From Maribellus sp. YY47 (GTDB lineage: Bacteria > Bacteroidota > Bacteroidia > Bacteroidales > Prolixibacteraceae), in the NCBI RefSeq assembly GCF_023111095.1, contig NZ_JALGYW010000015.1, positions 1-64,000 on the forward strand: 64,000 nucleotides of DNA, read 5' to 3'. The translations under genes and the position numbers were made by a program. Each line of letters begins with the position of its first letter. Position 1 is the stretch's first letter. Shown piece after piece: positions 9,002 to 17,523 of the stretch. The notes under the pieces are model-generated. The model worked only from the letters and a program-made list of their open reading frames with translations. It had not been told where the DNA came from and did not search any database.

Positions 9002-9484
9002 CTAATTATTAGCCAGGATATAAGCGTTTAAAGAGCTTGCCAGTAACAACCAAACAAAATACGGAACCACAAATACCGATTTCCAGTTTAATCCACCCAT
9101 GTATTTAAACAAGAAAAATCCGATCAGTAGAGTGAGCGCCACAATAATGATCAATGCAGATAAAACGAAGTGAAAGTAAAAAAATACGGGCGACCAGCTT
9201 ATGTTTAAGACCAGTTGCAGCACAAACAAAGCAATCAGCATCGATTTATTGGCTTCGTGCTTCCATAAAAAGGCCATAAAAACCGAAAAGCAAATCATAA
9301 TGCTTGTCCAGGCCGCTCCAAACACCCAGCCCGGAGGAGTCCACGGGGCTTTGTTCAGATTTTGATACCAATCCGATCCCGGACCGTTATACATAAGGTA
9401 ACTGCCCAAACCCAGGGCTGAAAAGTTTATAATCAGAAAAATACCTGCGATTACCAAAAGGTTGATTGATGCTATTTTTTGCAT
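9002..9484 (-). CDS. tspO: TspO/MBR family membrane protein
   Basis: A 160-residue protein with five hydrophobic segments. It keeps the family pattern: WYQNLNKAPWTPPGWVFGAAWT, WSPVFF and LNAYI near the C-terminus. TspO proteins bind porphyrins and related ligands and are linked to photo-oxidative stress. It is the first gene of a two-gene operon with the photolyase, matching the frequent pairing of these genes in light-exposed bacteria. Confidence 0.9.
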   Translation of the reverse strand: MQKIASINLLVIAGIFLIINFSALGLGSYLMYNGPGSDWYQNLNKAPWTPPGWVFGAAWTSIMICFSVFMAFLWKHEANKSMLIALFVLQLVLNISWSPVFFYFHFVLSALIIIVALTLLIGFFLFKYMGGLNWKSVFVVPYFVWLLLASSLNAYILANN

Positions 9485-9597
9485 GACTTGTTAGTTTATT
9501 TGAATTATTACAAGAAAGGTTACAATTTTATTTTTGTTATAAATAACAGGGAATCGATTATTTTGTTTATTTTATTTCAAATAAAGATAAACAAAAA

Positions 9598-10068
9598 TTA
9601 CAAGGCTTCCAACGCTTCCCGATAATCGAATTGAAGATCTTCGTGTAAACCTGAAATTGCTTTTTGAATGCGTTTCACCTGGTTGATGTAGAGATTGAAG
9701 ACTACGCGGTTGGCTTTGTAGTTGATTTTCGAATCTTTCATTTTTTGGCAGAAGTACAGCAACAGTTCAATTTCGGTTTCCTTTTGGGCTGAATACCGGA
9801 TGTACTTATTGGTTGTTTTTAAAACTTTACGAAGCGTTTTTTTGGCCAGGTAGTAGCTGCTGCGGTTCATGCTGCGAAATTCGAGATCTACTTCCAGTTT
9901 TACCTGCCTGATGTATTCGGCTTCATTATCGGCTTCAAACAAGAGGTAACTCAGCAGCTCCTTGTTTTCTTTCTTAAACCTCGACAGTCGGAGAATAATT
10001 TCCTGTAAAGCCTCGGGAGGAAGGTTTTTTAATTCTTTTCGGATATGACTGACGGATGCTGTTTCCAT
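9598..10068 (-). CDS. Conserved helical protein of unknown function
   Basis: A 156-residue protein counted from the second Met (METASVSHIRK); the ORF could begin 21 bases earlier, but those residues are hydrophobic and lack the helical pattern of the rest. It is charged, almost wholly alpha-helical by composition, with no signal peptide or membrane segment. I do not recognise a domain. It stands alone, divergent from the secreted protein at 10367. Confidence 0.65.
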   Translation of the reverse strand: METASVSHIRKELKNLPPEALQEIILRLSRFKKENKELLSYLLFEADNEAEYIRQVKLEVDLEFRSMNRSSYYLAKKTLRKVLKTTNKYIRYSAQKETEIELLLYFCQKMKDSKINYKANRVVFNLYINQVKRIQKAISGLHEDLQFDYREALEAL

Positions 10069-10366
10069 AATCAAAACAAAGAAAATCAATAAAAACCGTT
10101 CCTCAAAGGTGGAGGCAGTTATCCTTTCAATTATTTCGTGTCCTTCTTCAAAATCAGTGAATTTTATTCTGAATCAGGCATTTCGATCTGCAAACCAACT
10201 GCCAACGACACCGTTTGTCCGCTTTTTTGCAATAATCACGGTGAATGAAGTTTGCAGGATATAATATGCCGTTTGTAGTCTTTCTATAGTCGGTTGCTGA
10301 ATTAAGTGGCGCGGCATCAGAGTGTTGCATAAATTTGGATCAATGAAACATTTAAACAGAAACATC

Positions 10367-10858
10367 ATGAAAGCAAAACTGGTTCTTTTCGCAATTTGTG
10401 TCGCCCTCCTTGGAATGAATGTAAATGCAAAAATTAAGGATGGAAAGGCAATGACCGGAAATTCATTAAGTGAGTTTGGGCAATATACCATAACACACTC
10501 TGAATCTCCAATCGTATACAACAATCAAGTTCTTGAAACCTATGATCTGAACTACGAGAATACCGCTAATCCTGTTAGAATTGGCGTATTGAAGGAAAAG
10601 AAATGTAAAACCTTTATTGTTCGTAACGACGAGTTTGAAATTCAATATACTTGTACGAACGGTGTTTTCGGAGTTAAGAAAATTGAAAAACGTTTCCAGG
10701 AAATTCCAAAAGAAGAAATGGAAATGAAACTAAACAGGGTAGGCTACTATGCTCAGCGGGTTATTTGTCAGAATCTTAAATCGACCGACGATTACCTGGG
10801 ACTGATTGCATGCTACTTCCCTGATCTGGTAAATGACGAATATTCTGCCAGTTTTTAA
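10367..10858 (+). CDS. Small secreted protein of unknown function
   Basis: A 163-residue protein starting MKAKLVLFAICVALLGMNVNA, a typical signal peptide cleaved after Ala. Two upstream Mets at 10322 and 10343 are less likely because they precede the charged start of the signal. The mature part keeps a few cysteines (EKKCKTF, IQYTCTNG, VICQN, IACYF) that could form disulfides in the periplasm. No domain recognised. A strong terminator follows. Confidence 0.65.
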   Translation: MKAKLVLFAICVALLGMNVNAKIKDGKAMTGNSLSEFGQYTITHSESPIVYNNQVLETYDLNYENTANPVRIGVLKEKKCKTFIVRNDEFEIQYTCTNGVFGVKKIEKRFQEIPKEEMEMKLNRVGYYAQRVICQNLKSTDDYLGLIACYFPDLVNDEYSASF

Positions 10859-10906
10859 AGAGACTTAAACAGCGCAATTTTTTTCATAGAAGTATGAAAT
10901 GACAGG

Positions 10907-10932
10907 AACCCCGCCAGAGGGCGGGGTTTTTT
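10907..10932 (+). terminator. Intrinsic terminator after the secreted protein gene
   Basis: CCCCGCC-AGAG-GGCGGGG is a perfect GC-rich hairpin followed by six Ts. Confidence 0.88.
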
Positions 10933-10988
10933 ATGGGAACAAAATGTGTAACAGATAGAACAGAGTGAGAGAACTCTTTCGTGGGGAG

Positions 10989-11017
10989 AACCCTGTGCCT
11001 TAAAGCACAGGGTTTTT
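10989..11017 (+). terminator. Second intrinsic terminator, 56 bp after the first
   Basis: AACCCTGTGC pairs perfectly with GCACAGGGTT around a short CTTAAA loop and leads into a T run. No gene lies between this and the previous terminator. Confidence 0.85.
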
Positions 11018-11146
11018 AATTATCGCGCATTTACCTGTTAACAGAATGAGCTTTATCAAGTGTGGGTTATCAATAAACTTTTATCTTTATTCAGTGAATA
11101 TAGGGTGACGAAGGATTTTCAAAACAAACAAAAACCGGAGCAACCA

Positions 11147-12238
11147 ATGAACAAGTTGTTGTACGATACTCGATTTTGGTATAGAGGAAGCCGGCATTTG
11201 CTGTTCTTTCTTTCCATGGTGCTGTTGTTTTCGTTTGTACTTCGCATGCAGCATTCGCATGAATCTTATTTCAATTTGTTAAAAGTTACCCTGATAAATG
11301 CACTGTTCTTTTTTTCTTACGCCTACATTACCATTTTTCTTTTGATTCCGGAATACCTGCTGAAGCGTAAGGTGTTGTATTTCATGCTGTTTTTTGCATT
11401 GGTTGGCATTGCACTGTCGGCGCTTAAACTGGTGGTATCGGAGACCATTTTTTATGCATCTATCTCTCCCGGAGCTGTTCCTGAATCGGGGATGATGAAC
11501 CTGAGGTTTATTGTGATGAATGCCAAAGACATGACTTTCATTGTGGCGGTTCTGAGTATTGCCAAGTATGTGAAAGATTACCTTTTTGCCGAACGCCTGC
11601 GCAAAGAACTGGAGGAAGAGGGAAAGCAGGCGCAGCAAAAACTAATGCAGTCGCAGTTCGATCCGCATTTCCTGTTTAATACCATCAATAATTTATACGC
11701 GCTCTCGCTTTTGAATCCTGAGAAAACAAAGGAAGTGATTCACCGCATCAAATTAGTGTTGAAATATATAATCGATGAAAGCCAGAAAGATTCTGTTGCA
11801 CTGAACGATGAAATTACTTTGATCGAAAACTATATTCAGCTCGAAAAACTTCGGTACGGAAAAAGGTTGAAAGTGGCCTTGAAAACGGATGGCAATATAG
11901 ACGACCTTCGTATTCCTCCAATGGTACTGTTCTTGTTGGTCGAAAATTGCTTTAAACATGGTAGCAGTCTCGATGCTGGAGTTCCGTGGATTGAGATTAC
12001 CGTAAGAGCGGAAGGGAACAACGTTTTGCTGATGACCGAAAACAGTAAACCCAAAGCCATTAGCGACTTTGAAATGAACAGCAGGGCCGGGCACGGATTA
12101 AAAAGCCTGGAAAAACGACTTACCTTGTTGTACCGAAAAGAAGGGTACAATTTGGATATTCACAGTGAAGATCGATTGTTTCGTGTAAAATTGGAATTGA
12201 AAAAGAACCTTGAAATCAATCTTAGCACATATCGATAA
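11147..12238 (+). CDS. LytS-type membrane sensor histidine kinase
   Basis: A 363-residue kinase counted from ATG 11147 (MNKLLYDTRF); the frame is open from 11060. Four hydrophobic segments fill residues about 15-150, followed by a coiled linker (LRKELEEEGKQAQQKL). The His_kinase domain has the phospho-acceptor H174 in FDPHFLFNTINNL, an N box VENCFKHG and a G box GHGLKSLEKRL. It should phosphorylate a LytTR regulator such as the one at 13324. The downstream kinase-like gene overlaps its last 29 bp. Confidence 0.9.
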   Translation: MNKLLYDTRFWYRGSRHLLFFLSMVLLFSFVLRMQHSHESYFNLLKVTLINALFFFSYAYITIFLLIPEYLLKRKVLYFMLFFALVGIALSALKLVVSETIFYASISPGAVPESGMMNLRFIVMNAKDMTFIVAVLSIAKYVKDYLFAERLRKELEEEGKQAQQKLMQSQFDPHFLFNTINNLYALSLLNPEKTKEVIHRIKLVLKYIIDESQKDSVALNDEITLIENYIQLEKLRYGKRLKVALKTDGNIDDLRIPPMVLFLLVENCFKHGSSLDAGVPWIEITVRAEGNNVLLMTENSKPKAISDFEMNSRAGHGLKSLEKRLTLLYRKEGYNLDIHSEDRLFRVKLELKKNLEINLSTYR

Positions 12239-13247
12239 GAAAGAGGTGTTGCTTCATGCACTTTTTTGGCTGATCTGGATTGCTGCCTTTGTAGTCATCC
12301 AGAGTTTGGGCCAACGGGCACACGAATACTTTGTGTGGTTGATGTATTATCTGATCACGCTTCCCGTATTTATGGGACATACCTATCTGATTGCTTACTG
12401 GCTGGTTCCCCGGTTTTTCTTCAAACCAAAATATGTCTCGTTTGTCATTCTTGTATTTACTCTCCTGGTTCTTTTTTCAGTGATCGAACTGTTGGTCAGT
12501 AATAACCTTGTGTTTAAAGTTTTCGATCCGTCAAAAGTATTTTCACCGGGGTATTTGAATCTCAAAAATATTTTGATCAGCGGTTTGGGGAATCATTACA
12601 TCATTTTTGTTTTCCTCGCGATAAAGGTTGGACGCTCGTGGTACCTTTCAGAAATTAGGAAAGAAGAGCTGTTGATATCAAAAACCGAAACAGAACTGGA
12701 GATCTATCAATATCAGTTGCAACCCAAATTGGTTTATTCGCTGATCGATGAGGTGGAAAAGGTGATTACCGAAGACTCCCAAAAAGCGCCAGACCTGATT
12801 ATAAAATTGTCGGGATTTTTAAACCGCTTTCTGTTTGAAGGAAAGGAGGGGATGATTCCCCTGCAGCTGGAAGTGAAAATGATGGAGGAGTTTATGGAGA
12901 TTCACCGGTTTGCATTAAGCGAGCGGCTAAAAATAAATTTTGTAGTCAACGGAAACCTGAAACCCTTTGTGGTGCCTCCTCTTTTGTTGCTTCCGTTTCT
13001 CAACGATTCGTTAAAAATTGTTTATGAATGTAACAATTTCTTCGAAACAACAGTCCTTATAAAAGCGGAACGTAAATACCTGTTGTTTTCTTTCACCATT
13101 TGGAGCGAAGACAGTTTTTGTGTGACAGGTAATGACAACATGGAGATTACAAAGCGCCGATTGAATTATCGCTTCCGGGGCAAACATCGCCTGATTGAGA
13201 ACATTGACGACAATTTCAGGGAGATAAGTCTCGAGATTTATTTTTGA
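12210..13247 (+). CDS. Degenerate LytS-type kinase-like membrane protein (pseudokinase)
   Basis: A 345-residue protein of the same build as the kinase before it: four hydrophobic segments to about residue 145, then a His_kinase-like region. The phospho-acceptor position is K173 in LQPKLVYSLIDE instead of PHFLFN, the N box is reduced to LNDSLKIV, and the G box aligns with NDNMEITKRRL. It should therefore neither phosphorylate itself nor bind ATP normally. The only long start is TTG at 12210, inside the upstream gene; GTG 12246 is an alternative. The frame is intact over 1 kb, so it is selected rather than a pseudogene. It probably acts as sensor or partner of the active kinase (inference). Confidence 0.8.
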   Translation: MKSILAHIDKKEVLLHALFWLIWIAAFVVIQSLGQRAHEYFVWLMYYLITLPVFMGHTYLIAYWLVPRFFFKPKYVSFVILVFTLLVLFSVIELLVSNNLVFKVFDPSKVFSPGYLNLKNILISGLGNHYIIFVFLAIKVGRSWYLSEIRKEELLISKTETELEIYQYQLQPKLVYSLIDEVEKVITEDSQKAPDLIIKLSGFLNRFLFEGKEGMIPLQLEVKMMEEFMEIHRFALSERLKINFVVNGNLKPFVVPPLLLLPFLNDSLKIVYECNNFFETTVLIKAERKYLLFSFTIWSEDSFCVTGNDNMEITKRRLNYRFRGKHRLIENIDDNFREISLEIYF

Positions 13248-13323
13248 TATCTGTAACAATTTGCAAGAATAACTACTTATTAAGTAACAGAAAACAGAAA
13301 AACAAAAGCTATTCATTACAACC

Positions 13324-14043
13324 ATGAAAACGAAATGCCTCATTGTCGATGATGAGCCTCTCGCGCGGGACTTAGTGCGAAGCCACATCGAGAAACTCGA
13401 AAATTTTGAGATTGTAGCTGAATGCGGCGATGCCATGAAAGCGCTTCGCGAACTCCACAATCACAATGTCGATCTAATGTTTATGGATATTCAAATGCCG
13501 CAGATTACCGGCATTGAGTTCCTGAGAACCCTCAAAAATCCTCCGAAGGTAATTATTACTACCGCCTATCGCGAGTATGCAGTCGATGGCTTTGAACTTG
13601 ATGTAGTCGATTTCCTGTTAAAGCCCATCACTTTTGAACGCTTTCTGAAATCGATCAACAAATATTACCAGGTTAACCTCGACGATAATCAAAATGTAAA
13701 GCCAGTGTCGGTAAATACAACTACCGAAGAGGCTTATATTTATGTGAAGGAAAACAAGAAGGTAGTAAAAGTACATCTGAACGAAATTTTGTATGTGGAA
13801 GGCTTGAGCGAATATGTTCAGATTTACACCGATAGCCGCAAAATTATTACCAAGTGCAGCATGAATCACATGTCGGAAAAACTTCCGGATACCAGTTTTA
13901 TGCGTATCCATAAATCCTACATTGTTTCACTGGGGCGTATTGAGGCTTTTACCTCGAGCAGTGTTGAAGTTCCGGGGAAGGAACTTCCGATTGGGAGAAG
14001 CTACAAAAATTCGGTAATTGAAGCCTTGCAGGTTCAGGGGTAA
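13324..14043 (+). CDS. LytTR-family response regulator
   Basis: A 239-residue regulator. The receiver domain (residues 1-120) has the acidic pair D9/D10, phospho-acceptor D55 in LMFMDIQMP, TTAY switch and LLKPI lysine. The LytTR DNA-binding domain runs from about 138 (YIYVKENKKVVKVHLNEI) to IGRSYKNS. It is the output of the kinase pair directly upstream, 76 bp away. LytTR proteins bind direct repeats spaced by about two helical turns. The last 10 bp overlap the convergent gene at 14034. Confidence 0.93.
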   Translation: MKTKCLIVDDEPLARDLVRSHIEKLENFEIVAECGDAMKALRELHNHNVDLMFMDIQMPQITGIEFLRTLKNPPKVIITTAYREYAVDGFELDVVDFLLKPITFERFLKSINKYYQVNLDDNQNVKPVSVNTTTEEAYIYVKENKKVVKVHLNEILYVEGLSEYVQIYTDSRKIITKCSMNHMSEKLPDTSFMRIHKSYIVSLGRIEAFTSSSVEVPGKELPIGRSYKNSVIEALQVQG

Positions 14044-14612
14044 ACCTTGTTCGTATTGGCATTTTCAAATATATTCCAGAGTCTCAGAATGCCGGAGTCT
14101 GCCGGATGAAGCGCTTTGATGGGGGAGAGATCAAGAATCTCTGCCCTTCGTTGATTTACGGCTGACAGATTTATGCCAGGCGATACGCTTAAGGGCGTTT
14201 GTGTGGCCACCAGTGCGAGAACGGTTTTGAGTGTGGTCGCTTGCACCCGGATGCTATGTTTCGAGAATTTTGCCGGATGAAGGTGAATGTATCGGTTTTC
14301 TTGTTCGCCCATTTTAATCAGCCAGTCCGAGCCATCCGACAAGCGGATTTTCTTCCATTCCGAACCTCCCATCCATTGTGAAAACGACTCAAAGCTTATA
14401 CGATTTTGGCTTGTAAAGAATTCCTTGCATTCGCTGCAAATTTCCGTTATATCCAGCTTCCCGAGGTAAAAATCGGTGAGGTTGTTTCCGATCGGGAGTA
14501 ATTTCTCTTTGATCGTTTCCGGCGTATTCCAGTTTCTTATTTCCCCGAGCAGAAAGCGAAAATGATGCTTGTAAGGATTAAAAGTTATCGGTTCCGGAAT
14601 TTCGCTTTGCAT
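14034..14612 (-). CDS. Conserved protein of unknown function
   Basis: A 192-residue soluble protein without signal or membrane segments. It has a C-x2-C pair (EICSECKEF), and a central part, WKKIRLSDGSDWLIKMGEQENRYIHLHPAKFS, that suggests a small beta domain. The C-terminal half ends in a helix rich in Leu. No family recognised. It is convergent with the LytTR regulator (10-bp overlap) and divergent from the aminotransferase at 14660, with 47 bp between starts. Confidence 0.6.
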   Translation of the reverse strand: MQSEIPEPITFNPYKHHFRFLLGEIRNWNTPETIKEKLLPIGNNLTDFYLGKLDITEICSECKEFFTSQNRISFESFSQWMGGSEWKKIRLSDGSDWLIKMGEQENRYIHLHPAKFSKHSIRVQATTLKTVLALVATQTPLSVSPGINLSAVNQRRAEILDLSPIKALHPADSGILRLWNIFENANTNKVYP

Positions 14613-14659
14613 TTCGATTGCTTTAAAAACAATTCAATAAATTTACACAAAACACGAAA

Positions 14660-15460
14660 ATGGCTCTTTTACCAATTCATAAATATTTTATTCTGAATGG
14701 AGAGCTGATACCAAATGATCAGTTCAAACCGGATGAAAATGCAGGAGGTATTTACGAAGTGATTCGGATGATCAGTGGAAAACCACTTTTCCTGGAAGAA
14801 CATTTGGCCCGGTTTAATCGCTCGGCCGGGATTGCCGGTCGTAAGATCAGGTATTCAGAAGCGGAAATCAGCGATTTTTTACAGCAGTTGATTCAGAAAA
14901 ATGAGATGACCGACGGAAATGTTTTGGTTTCGTGTAAAGTGAATCTGAAAGCTTTTTTTATTGCGCATTCCTATCCAGGCGAGTTGCAATATCGGTTGGG
15001 AGTTGAATGCGGACTTTTGCATGCAGAGCGGGAAAATCCGAATGCCAAGGTTTTTCAGACCTCGGTGAGGGAACAGGCTAATCAACTGATTGCAGAAAAA
15101 GGCTATTACGAAGTTTTGCTGGTCGATCACAACGAAAACATTACCGAAGGTAGCCGAAGCAATACCTTTTTTGTGCAGGGAAATCAGTTGCTTACTTCGC
15201 CTTCAGATAAGGTTTTATTGGGTGTTACAAGACAGAAAGTGATAGAATGTGCCATGGATTTGGGCATCGAAATCAGGGAACGTGAAATTCCGCTTGCTCA
15301 ATTAAATGAATGCGATGCGGTTTTTATTACGGGCACTTCGCCCAACATTCTTCCGATATCTAAAATCGAAAACTGGGATTTTAATGTGCAAAATCCCTTG
15401 TTGCGAAGTCTGATGAAACATTTCGACTTTCTGATCGAAAACTATCTTCAGCATCATTAA
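14660..15460 (+). CDS. Class IV aminotransferase (BCAT/ADC-lyase-like)
   Basis: A 266-residue PLP enzyme of fold type IV. Visible family features are GGIYEVIRMISGKPLFLEEHLARF, the substrate/PLP loop EGSRSNTFFV and TGTSPNILPI near the C-terminus. Length fits D-amino-acid transaminase or aminodeoxychorismate lyase better than the longer branched-chain enzyme. The neighbours give no pathway. Substrate is unresolved. Confidence 0.8.
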   Translation: MALLPIHKYFILNGELIPNDQFKPDENAGGIYEVIRMISGKPLFLEEHLARFNRSAGIAGRKIRYSEAEISDFLQQLIQKNEMTDGNVLVSCKVNLKAFFIAHSYPGELQYRLGVECGLLHAERENPNAKVFQTSVREQANQLIAEKGYYEVLLVDHNENITEGSRSNTFFVQGNQLLTSPSDKVLLGVTRQKVIECAMDLGIEIREREIPLAQLNECDAVFITGTSPNILPISKIENWDFNVQNPLLRSLMKHFDFLIENYLQHH

Positions 15461-15465
15461 AAACA

Positions 15466-15575
15466 GCTGAGATTATCCAAAAAGCAATTCCGAAAATTCC
15501 CGCAAAGGCCGCAGTTTTGCTTTTTTAAAATACTGGCGGGCTTTGCCTGAAAACTACTTTTTAAATAATCTCAGC
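15466..15575. repeat. 110-bp element with 11-bp perfect terminal inverted repeats
   Basis: GCTGAGATTAT (15466-15476) is repeated inverted as ATAATCTCAGC (15565-15575). Inside, CCCGCAAAGGC is partly complementary to GGCGGGCTTTGCC. It lies between the convergent aminotransferase and alcohol dehydrogenase genes and could be a large two-way terminator or a small inverted-repeat element. Confidence 0.55.
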
Positions 15576-15586
15576 CTATGGTTTTA

Positions 15587-16747
15587 TTACAACCGATCTT
15601 TTAAAATGGCTTCCACCATCTGGAAGTCAATGTCGCGTTGCTCGCCCAGCTTTAAGCCGCTTTCCTTGAAACGCAGGCTGATTTTACCGATGGTTTCCTC
15701 CGGAACATCGTATTCTGGCAGGGTAGTGGGTAAGCCCAACGATTCAAAGAAGCCAACTGTTTTGGCAATTGCTGCATTTATTTTTTCATCGTCGGTACCT
15801 TCCGTAATTCCCCAAATTCGTTCGCCGTACTGAAGGATCTTCTCTTTTTTGTTCTCTCTTTTCAGGCTCATCATTCCCGGCAAAACAATGGCCAGTGTTC
15901 GTGCATGATCGATGCCGTGGAAAGCGGTTAGTTCGTGGCCGATCAGGTGGGTACCCCAATCTTGCGGAACACCGGCAGCAATTAAGCCATTCAGAGCCAG
16001 TGTGGCACACCACATAAAGTTGGCAGCAGCCTCGTAATCGGTTCGGTTGGCCAGCACTTTCGGACCTTCCTCAATCAGCGTGGTAAGAATGGATTCGGCC
16101 AGTCGATCCTGCAACGGAGCATTTACATTAAAGGTAAGGTATTGTTCCATTACATGGACAAAGGCATCCACTACGCCATTGGCTACCTGACGATCGGGTA
16201 GGGTAAATACACATTCCGGATCAAGAATCGAGAATTGCGGCATCACCAACGGAGAAGCAAATGCTTTTTTCTCCAGAGTGGCTGCCCGTGTTATTACGCC
16301 GGTTCCGTTCATTTCCGAACCTGTGGCCGGAAGTGTAAGTACGGCTCCCAGTGGTATGGCAGCGTTTACCGGCGAAGTGGCGGGTTTATCCAGAATGTCC
16401 CACGGATCGTTGCCTTCGAACATAATAGCGGCCGCAATAAATTTTGTGCCGTCGAGTACCGAGCCGCCTCCTACCGAAAGCAAAAAGTCAACCTTCTCTC
16501 TTTTGGCCAGCTCCACCGCTTTCATACAGGTTTCGTAATGAGGATTGGGTTCAATTCCGCCAAATTCCAGCAACTCGACATCCTTTAAGGCATTTTTTAC
16601 CTGGTCGTAAACTCCGGTTTGTTTGATACTTCCGCCACCGTATGTCATTAAAACCTTTTTATTTTTAGGGATTTCATTCGCAACATTGGGAATGGTTCCT
16701 TTTCCGAAAATAATTTTTACAGGATTTTTGTATTCAAAATTGTACAT
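15587..16747 (-). CDS. Iron-containing alcohol dehydrogenase (butanol dehydrogenase type)
   Basis: A 386-residue group III dehydrogenase. GGGSIKQTGVYDQV and LSVGGGSVLDGTKFIA form the NAD(P)-binding half; DAFVHVMEQYLT, HLIGHELTAFHGIDHARTLAIV supply the Asp and three His metal ligands. The closest familiar members are YqhD/BdhA NADPH-dependent aldehyde reductases. It probably reduces short aldehydes for detoxification or fermentation in the cytosol. Single gene with its own upstream region. Confidence 0.9.
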   Translation of the reverse strand: MYNFEYKNPVKIIFGKGTIPNVANEIPKNKKVLMTYGGGSIKQTGVYDQVKNALKDVELLEFGGIEPNPHYETCMKAVELAKREKVDFLLSVGGGSVLDGTKFIAAAIMFEGNDPWDILDKPATSPVNAAIPLGAVLTLPATGSEMNGTGVITRAATLEKKAFASPLVMPQFSILDPECVFTLPDRQVANGVVDAFVHVMEQYLTFNVNAPLQDRLAESILTTLIEEGPKVLANRTDYEAAANFMWCATLALNGLIAAGVPQDWGTHLIGHELTAFHGIDHARTLAIVLPGMMSLKRENKKEKILQYGERIWGITEGTDDEKINAAIAKTVGFFESLGLPTTLPEYDVPEETIGKISLRFKESGLKLGEQRDIDFQMVEAILKDRL

Positions 16748-16795
16748 GACTTTTATTTTTGAAGTTTAGTTTCTTCTCGATTAAACGTAAAGATA

Positions 16796-17404
16796 GTGTT
16801 TCAAAGTTTTAAATTTTTACACGGAAAATCAAAAAAACCGGAAACGGATTTTCGGCAATTGATACCCGGCTACAGCGACGATGAAATCATCCGGATTCTG
16901 AAGAGGAGGACCTATTACATTCCTGAGGCTTCCAGGTTGGCTATTGATGAAGCCATTAAACGGGGTATTATACATTCGGAGCAGGATTTGTTTTCGGATG
17001 AATACAAAGTGGAGGAATTGTCGTTTAGCTGGTTCCCGCACATTCGTGATCTTTTTACACGGGCGAAGATCCGAAAAAGCATTGCCCGAAGTTTGGTGAT
17101 CGCCGGTGTGATCCCGCTGGTTTTCGGAATGATGCAGATGAACCGTGGGCTGCGCGAAGAGGGGAGCCTGGTTCTTGCGTTTGGTCTTGTTTGGATGTTT
17201 TTTTCAGCTCAGCTTAACCGAAATTACCACAAAGTATTTGTGTTGATTCTTCTGGTCTGCGATATCGCGGGCACTGCTTTTCTGTTTTTCCGTCTTCTCC
17301 GGCCACCGGCAAAACCTTTTCTTGATTTCTTTATTACCGGTGCTGTCTTTGTCCTGATTACCTACGGCCTGATTTACCTGATGTTGATGCGACTTCACGA
17401 ATAG
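16796..17404 (+). CDS. Membrane protein of unknown function
   Basis: A 202-residue protein with start codon GTG at 16796. Residues 1-85 are soluble and contain YSDDEIIRILKRRTYYIPEASRLAIDEAIKRGII, a helical motif also seen in small Bacteroidota membrane proteins. Four hydrophobic helices follow (about residues 95-198). No enzymatic motif is visible. Start is uncertain because the upstream region holds no ATG in frame. Confidence 0.6.
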   Translation: MFQSFKFLHGKSKKPETDFRQLIPGYSDDEIIRILKRRTYYIPEASRLAIDEAIKRGIIHSEQDLFSDEYKVEELSFSWFPHIRDLFTRAKIRKSIARSLVIAGVIPLVFGMMQMNRGLREEGSLVLAFGLVWMFFSAQLNRNYHKVFVLILLVCDIAGTAFLFFRLLRPPAKPFLDFFITGAVFVLITYGLIYLMLMRLHE

Positions 17405-17495
17405 TAAAACCTGGTGTTAACCCTTTCCAGCCTCTGTTTGTCCCCGATTTTCAATCATTCGTCGAAATAAAAATGCATATATGTAGGTATTGCTT

Positions 17496-17503
17496 TAGTT
17501 TTG
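17496..17503 (+). promoter_or_regulatory. -7 promoter element for the DUF2807 gene
   Basis: TAGTTTTG matches TAnnTTTG and lies 20 bases before the ATG at 17524. I found no well-spaced TTG -33 element. Confidence 0.4.
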
Positions 17504-17523
17504 ATGCTGTAACAATTTAAGCC

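Noticed and set aside
12210-13247. Reading the second LytS-like gene as a pseudogene
   Set aside because: The frame is uninterrupted for 345 codons with kept membrane helices, so a selected pseudokinase fits better than decay.
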